Notes under the pieces: generated by a model
What the model was told of the DNA's origin: nothing
What the model saw: the letters and a program-made list of their open reading frames with translations, nothing else
Database searches by the model: none
Part shown: positions 44,199 through 52,156 of the stretch, piece by piece
Layout: each line of letters opens with the position of its first letter
Position numbering within the stretch: the stretch's first letter is position 1
Translations under genes and position numbers: made by a program
From: Albibacterium sp963696875
Lineage (GTDB): Bacteria; Bacteroidota; Bacteroidia; Sphingobacteriales; Sphingobacteriaceae
Reading direction: 5' to 3'
Assembly (NCBI GenBank): GCA_963696875.1
Contig: CAVOLQ010000001.1
Coordinates: forward strand, 868,001 to 932,000
DNA length: 64,000 nt

Positions 44199-46769
44199 AT
44201 GAAGAGACTACTTTATATACTTTGTTTTGTGTTATTGGGAAGCAGTGTTTCTCTTGCTCAAATTAGATTAAACAATCCTGGTTTAGGAAATACATCATTA
44301 AGACAAAACCCTGATGATATCAATTATTTGCAACCTAGAGACTATACTATTGGCGGCGTTACAGTAACAGGAACTGAGTTTTTGGAAAAAGATGTGCTTA
44401 TTACTATCTCCAAACTCGCAGTGGGAAATAGAATTACTGTTCCAGGCGAGGAAACCGCAAATGCAATTAAGAATCTTTGGGCACAAGGACTTTTTGATGA
44501 TGTTGCTTTAAAAGTAGCTTCTATTGTTGATGAGACCATTTATTTAGAAATTGCTGTTGTAGAACGTCCACGTTTAACAAAAATTGATATAAAGGGCTTA
44601 AATAAGACACAAACAGAAGATATTCAAAAAAAGCTGAATGAAAATTCAGGGAAGATATTAAATGAGAACTTGTATAATACCACACGTGGAACAATAGAGC
44701 GATACCTTGCTAGTAAAGGATTTTTGTATCCTGATATCACTATGAAAGCAGTAAATGATACGCTGCTCGTAAACAATCAGATTTTAGAGGTAGAGGTAGA
44801 TCGTAACAGTAAAGTTCGTGTAAGGGATATCAATTTTGAAGGAAATGAAGAGTTTTCTGATAGAAGGTTACAGAAATTCTTGAAGAAAATAAAGCCTCGT
44901 GCATGGTGGAATATTTTTCCGGGTAAATTTAGTGACGAAAAATATAATGAAGCTAAAGTAAACCTCATTGCAAAAATGCACGATCGCGGTTTTCGAGATG
45001 CTGAGATTATATCGGATACCGTAAAAAAGGCAAGTGCAAAAGGGGTAGATGTTGACATTAAGGTCTTTGAAGGACCAAAGTATTATTTTGGGAATATATC
45101 TTGGTCTGGTAATGCCAAGTATTCTGATACTGTACTTAATACCGTTTTGGGTATAAAAAAAGGAGATGCATTTAGCGAAGAGAAGTTAGGTAAAAAGTTA
45201 ACGGGGAGTCCTTCAGGGGCCGATGTTTCTTCATTGTACTTAAATGATGGCTATTTGACTTTTAATATTGATCCTGTACAAACGAAAGTATATAATGATA
45301 CAATAGATATCGAATTACGGATGTTTGAAGGACCTCAATATACCATTAGCGATGTACGGGTTCAAGGAAATGATGTGACAAACGATCGTGTAATATTGCG
45401 GGAAATAGCTACAAAGCCCGGGCAAAAATTTTCGAAAGAGCAAGTGATGCGTACCATTCGAGAGATTGCTCAATTAGGAAATTTCGATGAAACAAAAACA
45501 GATATCCAGCCAATCCCTAATCCTAATGACGGTACAGTTGATTTAATTTATACAGTGGCGGAGAAACCATCTGATCAAATAGAATTATCTGGAGGATTTG
45601 GTGGTGGTCGAGTAATCGGAACATTGGGGTTGACTTTTAATAACTTCTCAACCAAGAATTTTTGGGATAAAAAGGCATGGCGTCCACTTCCACGAGGCGA
45701 TGGTCAAAAGTTAAGTTTGAGAGGACAGACTAGCGGAAGCGAATATCAGTCTTATAGTTTTTCTTTCTCTGAACCTTGGTTTGGTGGTAAAAAGCCTGTA
45801 TACTTTGGTGTAAGTGCTTATACTTCCGGGCAAACATTTGGCGGTCGAGATTGGTTTTCCGGCAGGAGGAATTCGGTAGCAGATGCTGATCTTCAGAAAA
45901 TAAGAATGAATGGTGTAACTGTTTCTTTAGGGAAGAGGTTACAGTGGCCAGACAACTGGTTTCGCTTAAACTATTCAGTCAACTTCCAACAATACCAACT
46001 TCAAAATTGGGAAGGGTTTCTTTTCCGAACTGGAACTGCTTATAATATTAACTTAACACAAGAAATTAGCCGAAACTCGGTAGATGCTCCAATTTATCCA
46101 ACATCGGGAGCTCATTTGAGATTTACGTTACAGGTTACTCCACCGTATTCGTTGTTTAATAATATTAACTATTTAACAGCTGCAGATAAAGACTTTTATC
46201 GTTGGACGGAATACCATAAATGGAAGTTTGACTCTCAATGGTATCAAAGTATTATCGGTAAATTAGTATTTAAGGCACAGGCACAATTTGGTTTCTTAGG
46301 ATCTTATAGTAAGGTTACTGGTGTGCCGGCTTTTGAACGGTTTAAACTAGGTGGGGACGGAATGCAAGGCTATGAATTCTTACAGGGTTCGGAGATCATC
46401 GCTATGCGCGGTTATGCAAATGGCTACGTTGTTCCAGAAGGTGGAAATTTGAACTTGGCACAGCGTTCTGGTAGTCCGATTTATACTAAATACCAAATGG
46501 AACTTCGTTATCCATTGATGATGAGTGATCAAGCAAATGTTTTCGGTTTAGTATTTGCCGAAGCAGGTAATACTTGGAATAAATTTCAAGACTTTAATCC
46601 TTTTAAAGTACGAAGAGCAATTGGTATTGGAGCACGTGTTTATCTTCCAATATTTGGAATGCTGGGAATTGATTATGGGCACGGTTTCGATCCCATCCCA
46701 GGTGTTCAAGGAGATGCATGGCGTCAGAATTTTACCTTCAGTATATCACAACAATTAGGTGGATTTTAA
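44199..46769 (+). CDS. bamA: Outer-membrane protein assembly factor BamA
   Basis: Omp85 protein that inserts beta-barrel proteins into the outer membrane. The 856-residue protein has a signal peptide (1-20, ending SLAQ), about five POTRA domains (roughly 45-445) and a 16-strand barrel from about 470. Typical elements are EIAVVERPRLTKIDIKG, the loop-6 region with LGGDGMQGYE, and the final aromatic strand ending QQLGGF. A -7-like TACTTTAG lies at 44173-44180. Two Skp-like chaperone genes follow, as is standard in Bacteroidota. Confidence 0.96.
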   Translation: MKRLLYILCFVLLGSSVSLAQIRLNNPGLGNTSLRQNPDDINYLQPRDYTIGGVTVTGTEFLEKDVLITISKLAVGNRITVPGEETANAIKNLWAQGLFDDVALKVASIVDETIYLEIAVVERPRLTKIDIKGLNKTQTEDIQKKLNENSGKILNENLYNTTRGTIERYLASKGFLYPDITMKAVNDTLLVNNQILEVEVDRNSKVRVRDINFEGNEEFSDRRLQKFLKKIKPRAWWNIFPGKFSDEKYNEAKVNLIAKMHDRGFRDAEIISDTVKKASAKGVDVDIKVFEGPKYYFGNISWSGNAKYSDTVLNTVLGIKKGDAFSEEKLGKKLTGSPSGADVSSLYLNDGYLTFNIDPVQTKVYNDTIDIELRMFEGPQYTISDVRVQGNDVTNDRVILREIATKPGQKFSKEQVMRTIREIAQLGNFDETKTDIQPIPNPNDGTVDLIYTVAEKPSDQIELSGGFGGGRVIGTLGLTFNNFSTKNFWDKKAWRPLPRGDGQKLSLRGQTSGSEYQSYSFSFSEPWFGGKKPVYFGVSAYTSGQTFGGRDWFSGRRNSVADADLQKIRMNGVTVSLGKRLQWPDNWFRLNYSVNFQQYQLQNWEGFLFRTGTAYNINLTQEISRNSVDAPIYPTSGAHLRFTLQVTPPYSLFNNINYLTAADKDFYRWTEYHKWKFDSQWYQSIIGKLVFKAQAQFGFLGSYSKVTGVPAFERFKLGGDGMQGYEFLQGSEIIAMRGYANGYVVPEGGNLNLAQRSGSPIYTKYQMELRYPLMMSDQANVFGLVFAEAGNTWNKFQDFNPFKVRRAIGIGARVYLPIFGMLGIDYGHGFDPIPGVQGDAWRQNFTFSISQQLGGF

Positions 46770-46866
46770 ATAGAATTGGTAAATTTCATTTATTGGACTT
46801 ACTTTTGCTTTTAACTTTTTAAGGTTTTTGTAGTCTAAAAAGAAACGTAATATTAAAAGACATATC

Positions 46867-47400
46867 ATGAAACTTAGTCACATTTTCGTAACCATAGCTA
46901 TTATCCTAAGTTCTAGCGTAAGTACTTTTGCGCAGCGCTTTGCTTATGTCAATAGTGAATATATTTTAGAACAGATCCCTGAATATGTTTCGGCACAAAA
47001 ACAACTAGATGCTTTATCGATCCAATGGCAAGACGAAGTAGATGCCCGTTTTGCTGATATAGAGTTGCTATATCAAGCTTATCAACGAGATCAAGTGGTA
47101 TTGAACGAGACTTTAAGACGTCAAAGAGAGGACGAAATTGTAAATAAGGAAAAAGAGGTCAAAGATTTTCAACGTCAAAAATTTGGATTTGAGGGTGATT
47201 TATTTAAAGAAAGAGTACGTTTAATCGAACCCATACAAGAACGAGTATCAAAAGCTATCCAAGCTATAGCTGAAAGTCAAAATTTAGATGTCATTTTAGA
47301 TAAAAACAGTGAGGTAATGATGCTTTATGCTAATCCTCGTCTAGATAAAAGTGATGAAGTAATTATTCGACTGGGTTATAAGCCTAATAATAGAAATTAA
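46867..47400 (+). CDS. OmpH/Skp-family periplasmic chaperone (first copy)
   Basis: 177-residue exported protein: signal peptide about 1-22 (ending TFAQ), then FAYVNSEYILEQIPEY, the OmpH/Skp start, and a long coiled coil (about 45-130) that forms the tentacles holding unfolded outer-membrane proteins. The C-terminal strand LDVILDKNSEVMMLYANPRLD belongs to the trimer core. It is the first of two tandem paralogues after bamA. Confidence 0.9.
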   Translation: MKLSHIFVTIAIILSSSVSTFAQRFAYVNSEYILEQIPEYVSAQKQLDALSIQWQDEVDARFADIELLYQAYQRDQVVLNETLRRQREDEIVNKEKEVKDFQRQKFGFEGDLFKERVRLIEPIQERVSKAIQAIAESQNLDVILDKNSEVMMLYANPRLDKSDEVIIRLGYKPNNRN

Positions 47401-47461
47401 TGGATCTTAGTAATATAATACACTACAAATAATAAAAAACCTAATAGAACAAATAGAAAAA

Positions 47462-47992
47462 ATGAGAAATTTATTGAAAAGCTTTGTAATAATTGCCTTA
47501 ATTATGTCTGCTGGAACCGTAATGGCACAACAAAAGATTGGTCATATTAATTCGGGTGAGCTTTTGCAATCCATGCCAGAAGTTAAAACTGCCGATGCCA
47601 GTTTTGAGACTTTCCGCGTTTCTAAGTTAAATGAATTGGAAGCTATGGAGAAGGAACGTCAAGCAAAGATTACTACTTATCAAGATAAGTATAAAACTCT
47701 TTCTGAGGCAAATAAAGAAGTTCTTGGACAAGAATTAGAGACATTGGGACAGGAAATTCAAACAATGGGTGAGCGTATTGGAGAATTGGATCAAAAAGCA
47801 CAAGAAGATTTAGCGAAAAAACGTGAAGAATTGTATCAACCAATTTTAGCAAAAGCTGAAACTGCAGTTCAAGCGGTAGCAAAAGCTGAAGGTTTTGCTT
47901 ATGTTTTTGATACACAAAATCAAGCGTTAGTATATTTTGAAGGTGGGATTGACATCACCCCTTTAGTAAAGACAAAACTCGGGATTAAGTAA
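47462..47992 (+). CDS. OmpH/Skp-family periplasmic chaperone (second copy)
   Basis: 176-residue paralogue of the preceding protein, with a signal peptide of about 22 residues (ending VMAQ), KIGHINSGELLQSMPEV, a glutamate- and glutamine-rich coiled coil and a C-terminal core strand GFAYVFDTQNQALVYFEGG. The two copies differ in charge and loop sequence and may serve different clients. A terminator follows 24 bases downstream. Confidence 0.9.
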   Translation: MRNLLKSFVIIALIMSAGTVMAQQKIGHINSGELLQSMPEVKTADASFETFRVSKLNELEAMEKERQAKITTYQDKYKTLSEANKEVLGQELETLGQEIQTMGERIGELDQKAQEDLAKKREELYQPILAKAETAVQAVAKAEGFAYVFDTQNQALVYFEGGIDITPLVKTKLGIK

Positions 47993-48016
47993 AAAAACTA
48001 GTCGTTATAAAATAGT

Positions 48017-48052
48017 AAAGACGGGATGTATTAATTCATTCCGTCTTTTTTT
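48017..48052 (+). terminator. Rho-independent terminator after the skp-like genes
   Basis: Stem AAAGACGGGATG (48017-48028) with CATTCCGTCTTT (48037-48048), one G-T wobble, eight-base loop, then a T-run to 48052. It closes the bamA-skp block. Confidence 0.85.
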
Positions 48053-48129
48053 GTTTAATTATTCCTATTCTTAGTTTTTTATCAATTTAAATAAGATGCA
48101 AAAAGCTTTTAATGACATTAATAAATCAT

Positions 48130-48137
48130 TAAATTTG
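48130..48137 (+). promoter_or_regulatory. -7 element upstream of the amidophosphoribosyltransferase-like gene
   Basis: TAAATTTG fits TAnnTTTG and ends 16 bases before the ATG. Confidence 0.45.
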
Positions 48138-48153
48138 CACATTATTCTCAACT

Positions 48154-50064
48154 ATGAGTGATTCAATCAAACACGAATGCGGTATAGCATTCATCCGTCT
48201 ATTAAAACCTCTTTCCTATTATCAAGAAAAATACGGCACGGCCTTGTATGGCCTCAATAAGTTGTATTTACTAATGGAAAAACAACATAACCGTGGTCAG
48301 GATGGTGCGGGTATTGCAACGATTAAGCTCGACGTAAAACCTGGTAATCGATACATAAGTAGGTATCGATCGATGGAAAAAAATGCCGTAGCTGATATTT
48401 TTGAGTATGTCCAGAAAAAATTCGCTGTTCTTCAGGAGGAAAACCCAGAAAAGTTTCTCGATAGTCAATGGTTGAAAGATAACATGAGTTTTACAGGTGA
48501 GGTCCTATTGGGGCATTTGCGATATGGAACGCATGGTAAAAACAGTATAGAAAACTGTCATCCATTCCTTCGTCAAAATAATTGGATGAGCAGAAACCTG
48601 GTAATTGCTGGAAATTTCAATATGACGAATGTGGATGAATTACTAGAGCAGCTTTTTGAACTAGGACAGCATCCTAAAGAACGTGCAGACACTGTAACAG
48701 TGTTAGAAAAAATAGGGCATTTTTTGGATACAGAGAATCAACAGCTTTTTGACAGGTTTAAGGCAGAAGGCTATACTAATGTTGAAATAAGTGCGATGGT
48801 GGCGAAGCATTTGAATGTTGCCCATATATTGCGCCGTTCTGCGAAAACTTGGGACGGCGGATACACTATTTCTGGTGTATTTGGACATGGCGATGCGTTT
48901 GTAATGCGAGACCCAGCAGGTATACGGCCAGCGTTTTATTATCGAGATGATGAAATCTTAGTGGCAGCTTCTGAACGACCAGCAATACAAACCGCTTTTG
49001 ACGTTCCTTTTGAAGGTATCAAAGAAATTCAACCAGGACACGCATTGATTGTGAAACAGGATGGAACTATTTCTGAGGAGATGTTTATGGAACCTGTAGA
49101 AAAAAGAGCATGTTCTTTTGAACGTATATATTTTTCACGTGGAAGTGATGCGGAAATATATAAGGAAAGGAAGAAATTAGGTCAATTATTGGTTGATCCA
49201 GTTTTAAGTACTGTAAATTATAATATTGCGGATACAGTCTTTGCATACATTCCAAATACAGCGGAGGTTGCATTTTATGGAATGCAAGAAGGAGTAAATA
49301 AATATGTTCGAGATCTTCAAAAAGAGACATTATTGCATCGGGCCGATAAAATAGGAGATGAAGAAATGGACAGAATGCTTAGTATTACTCCGCGTTTTGA
49401 GAAGTTGGCTATAAAAGATGCAAAATTGCGCACCTTTATTACACAAGATGCGGATCGACAAGATATGGTAGCTCATGTGTATGATACGACTTATGGGGTG
49501 GTATCGCCCAATCAAGATACCTTAATCGTAATGGATGATTCAATTGTTCGGGGGACAACCTTGAAAGAGAGTATCTTAACCATTTTAGATCGCCTTCGTC
49601 CTAAAAAGATTATAATTGTATCGTCAGCGCCGCAAATTCGTTACCCGGACTGCTATGGAATAGACATGTCCAAGATGGGCGAGTTTGTCGCCTTTGAGGC
49701 TGCTATCTCATTATTGAAAAAACGCGGCATGGATAACTTGATCGATGAGGTTTATCAAAGATGTTTAAATTCAATTAACGTTCCAAAGAAAGAGAACGTA
49801 AATGAAGTTAAAGCTATTTATGCACCATTTACCTATGCTGAAATTTCTGATGAGATTGCACGTATAATTACGCCGGTAGATATGAGGACTGAGGTTTCAG
49901 TCATTTACCAAACCCTCGAAGATCTTCATATTGCTTGTCCGAAAAATAAAGGAGATTGGTATTTTTCTGGTGACTATCCGACACCTGGAGGGAATAGGGT
50001 GGTTAATAGAGCTTTTATGAATTGGGTAGAAGGAAAAAATGTTAGGGCTTATTATTCAGCTTAA
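48154..50064 (+). CDS. Amidophosphoribosyltransferase-family protein (long form)
   Basis: 636-residue protein with a class II glutamine amidotransferase domain and a phosphoribosyltransferase domain, as in PurF. Cys9 (HECGIAF) would be the N-terminal nucleophile after removal of eight residues; HNRGQDGAGIA and GHLRYGTHGKNSIENCHPF follow. The PRPP-binding loop is VMDDSIVRGTT from about 459. It is 100-130 residues longer than ordinary PurF and has an extended C-terminus. Many Bacteroidota carry this long form; whether it is the main enzyme of purine synthesis or a paralogue cannot be told here, as no other pur gene is near. Confidence 0.85.
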   Translation: MSDSIKHECGIAFIRLLKPLSYYQEKYGTALYGLNKLYLLMEKQHNRGQDGAGIATIKLDVKPGNRYISRYRSMEKNAVADIFEYVQKKFAVLQEENPEKFLDSQWLKDNMSFTGEVLLGHLRYGTHGKNSIENCHPFLRQNNWMSRNLVIAGNFNMTNVDELLEQLFELGQHPKERADTVTVLEKIGHFLDTENQQLFDRFKAEGYTNVEISAMVAKHLNVAHILRRSAKTWDGGYTISGVFGHGDAFVMRDPAGIRPAFYYRDDEILVAASERPAIQTAFDVPFEGIKEIQPGHALIVKQDGTISEEMFMEPVEKRACSFERIYFSRGSDAEIYKERKKLGQLLVDPVLSTVNYNIADTVFAYIPNTAEVAFYGMQEGVNKYVRDLQKETLLHRADKIGDEEMDRMLSITPRFEKLAIKDAKLRTFITQDADRQDMVAHVYDTTYGVVSPNQDTLIVMDDSIVRGTTLKESILTILDRLRPKKIIIVSSAPQIRYPDCYGIDMSKMGEFVAFEAAISLLKKRGMDNLIDEVYQRCLNSINVPKKENVNEVKAIYAPFTYAEISDEIARIITPVDMRTEVSVIYQTLEDLHIACPKNKGDWYFSGDYPTPGGNRVVNRAFMNWVEGKNVRAYYSA

Positions 50065-50072
50065 TTAGCTTC

Positions 50073-50576
50073 CTAATATCTAGGATTACGACTTGAGTAG
50101 ATTAAGTAAAGCAAATAGATGGTTGGGAGTACCAGCAGCACAAAGCTAAAAAAAGAAATTGTAGAATTTGTTTCCGTTATCTGTTGGCCTGCAAAATATG
50201 CAAATAACAGTACACCAAAACCGCAGGTAGAGATTAATATTAACTTAATTATTCTTAATTTTCTAAGTGCCTTTCGGTATATTCTCCTAGCATTCATTCG
50301 AGTAATGGTTTCCCTATAGTTGAATTTATGAGGAAAGCTGCTTACCCAGCTTACCACAATGAATATAAGGGTTGCAAAAAAAGGAAAAATCCAAATGCCA
50401 TTTCGATCCCCAAGATTATCACTTGTAAATTTGTAAAAAACATGTACCGTTTCATTTAAGTGATTGTAAGTATAAACTGCATAAGTCCAACTTTCTAATA
50501 ATACAATAAAACAAAAAACCTCAATTAATAAATCAGTTCTTGTCAATCGTTGAGGTATTCGGGGGAGATCGGGCAT
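50073..50576 (-). CDS. DUF1648-like membrane protein
   Basis: 167-residue integral membrane protein with four hydrophobic segments. The middle, YKFTSDNLGDRNGIWIFP then WVSSFPHKFNY, follows the DUF1648 pattern (a loop before a WxLP-like segment and a final PHxxNY). Function unknown. It is convergent with the amidophosphoribosyltransferase-like gene, eight bases apart. Confidence 0.65.
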   Translation of the reverse strand: MPDLPRIPQRLTRTDLLIEVFCFIVLLESWTYAVYTYNHLNETVHVFYKFTSDNLGDRNGIWIFPFFATLIFIVVSWVSSFPHKFNYRETITRMNARRIYRKALRKLRIIKLILISTCGFGVLLFAYFAGQQITETNSTISFFSFVLLVLPTIYLLYLIYSSRNPRY

Positions 50577-50647
50577 AGTTTATCAGTATTCTAAAGCTAA
50601 TATAAAGAAACCAATTGACTTGTGATAATTTTGTTGGGTGAAAACAA

Positions 50648-51283
50648 TTATTGAATAAAGGAAGGATGAGTAAAAACTACTTCATACATTAAACGAAGTG
50701 CAAAAATAATAATGAACACCCCTGCCATTTTATTGATCCTGCCAATGGTTTTTTCCTCAATTCGATGACTTAATTTATCGGCATAAAATGCTTTGATACA
50801 ATCCACAGAAAATTGAGTAATTAAAATGGTCGCAAAGAATGGAATAATCTCCTGTAAATTGAATTTGCCTGTGACAGAAATTACACCACCTGTTACACTA
50901 ATCCAATAAAGAAATATCGCGGGATTAAAAATACACATCATAATCCCTTTTACAATAAAACCTGTATATTCTCTATTACAAAGGGTTTTGCTTTTGCATA
51001 TCTTTACTTTGATGGTTAAATAATAAAGACCAACTCCTAGTAGGATTAAACTACCTACTATTCCAAGTGGAATTATATAGGCTTGCTTTAAAACCATGTA
51101 GGAGGATCCAAAAACAGCTAATGAGACGAAAAGAATATCACTAATCAAAACTCCTAGTGCAAAAGATGCACCAGCGTAAAAACCTTTTTCAATACTGGTT
51201 TTTAGCAAAGCAAAAAATGCCGGGCCGGTCAAAAATGATAATACAAGCCCTAAACCAATACCAGAAATGATAGTTTCTATCAT
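50648..51283 (-). CDS. LysE-family amino-acid exporter
   Basis: 211-residue inner-membrane protein with six hydrophobic segments. The N-terminus GIGLGLVLSFLTGPAFFALLKTSIEKGF and the central NPAIFLYW are LysE/RhtB family marks. Members export lysine, threonine, homoserine or cysteine metabolites; the substrate here is unknown. AAAGGA lies seven bases before the ATG. Confidence 0.88.
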   Translation of the reverse strand: MIETIISGIGLGLVLSFLTGPAFFALLKTSIEKGFYAGASFALGVLISDILFVSLAVFGSSYMVLKQAYIIPLGIVGSLILLGVGLYYLTIKVKICKSKTLCNREYTGFIVKGIMMCIFNPAIFLYWISVTGGVISVTGKFNLQEIIPFFATILITQFSVDCIKAFYADKLSHRIEEKTIGRINKMAGVFIIIFALRLMYEVVFTHPSFIQ

Positions 51284-51623
51284 AATTTTTCCTTTATTGA
51301 ATTACAATTATACATAAAATTATCCAAATAGTTTTTCCCGTGAAAGATTGTATGGCCGAATTCTATCTTTTTTAAATAAAAAACACGTCTTTTGAGCATC
51401 TATATTGGATTATATGGATATTGTAACTTTTAAAATTTGAATTAAATGAAATCATCACGAATAAGGAAATTTTTAAAAAAAAAGCAAGAATGTGCAATTG
51501 CCCTCGTTCTTACTTTAAAAAATTATACGGATGAACTATAATGAGCTTAATCACGGCGCAAATCGAAATGACTATTAATTGTGCGTCATAGTAGCTTTAA
51601 TGCCATTTTAATAATTTACTTTG
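51284..51623. other. Intergenic region with one terminator-like hairpin
   Basis: 340 bases between the divergent LysE and deaminase genes. It is AT-rich and contains upstream signals for both, a 31-codon ORF (51446-51541) that overlaps a hairpin and is probably chance, and the hairpin at 51475-51516. I recognise no coding gene in it. Confidence 0.6.
51475..51516 (-). terminator. Terminator-like hairpin reading on the minus strand
   Basis: Arms 51481-51492 and 51505-51516 pair over 12 positions with one mismatch and one wobble, around a loop containing GCAATTGC. On the minus strand it is followed by nine T (A-run 51475-51483). No annotated minus-strand gene ends here, so it may end an unannotated RNA or antisense transcript from the deaminase promoter side. 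Confidence 0.4.
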
Positions 51624-52091
51624 ATGAATATCTTTGAAAAAAAACCAAAATTGAGTTTTGATGATATATTTATGAACTTAGCGATAGAGCTTTCCGCCCG
51701 CTCTCATTGCATTCGGGCGCAAGTCGGTGCAGTTCTTACCAAGGAAACACGTATCATCTCTATAGGATATAACGGCCCCCCCGCTGGAACACACAATTGT
51801 GATGAAGAGTGGCCGGAAACAGGATGCTTGAAAGATAGCAAGGGGAGTTGTTCACTTGCTTTGCATGCCGAAGAGAATGCGATTCTTTATGCTGTGAAAA
51901 ATGGTGCATCACTTCAAGGATCGACATTATATACTTCGCTTTCTCCTTGTATTTCCTGTGCGCGATTGATTTTTTCGGCGGGGATCACAAAGGTATTTTA
52001 CCGTTTTTCTTATGCAGCCTATAAAGGTTTGCCAGAGGACGAGGGCGTTGCTTTTTTAAATCGATTTGGCGTGGAAACCTTTTGTATATAA
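51624..52091 (+). CDS. Deoxycytidylate-deaminase-family protein (ComEB-like)
   Basis: 155-residue zinc deaminase. HAEENAILYA and the PCISCARLI cysteines form the zinc site with the catalytic glutamate, and VGAVLTKETRIISIGYNGPPAGT is the nucleotide-binding start of dCMP deaminases. It likely makes dUMP from dCMP for thymidylate synthesis. The start is taken as ATG 51624; a TTG directly before it at 51621 would add one residue. Confidence 0.9.
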   Translation: MNIFEKKPKLSFDDIFMNLAIELSARSHCIRAQVGAVLTKETRIISIGYNGPPAGTHNCDEEWPETGCLKDSKGSCSLALHAEENAILYAVKNGASLQGSTLYTSLSPCISCARLIFSAGITKVFYRFSYAAYKGLPEDEGVAFLNRFGVETFCI

Positions 52092-52131
52092 CAATGGGCG
52101 TATCTGTCAATGATTTCCATTAGATTTGTAG

Positions 52132-52139
52132 TTCAGAAA
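52132..52139 (+). promoter_or_regulatory. Bacteroidota -7 element upstream of the UbiD-family gene
   Basis: TAGATTTG fits TAnnTTTG and ends 17 bases before the ATG at 52157. Confidence 0.45.
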
Positions 52140-52156
52140 TTTGTTAGCAGAGATTT

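Noticed and set aside
46867..47992. Recent tandem duplication of skp
   Set aside because: The two copies are clearly diverged and the pair is normal in this phylum.
51446..51541. 31-codon plus-strand frame before the deaminase gene
   Set aside because: It spans the A-run and hairpin at 51475-51516, is very short and has no homologue I know.
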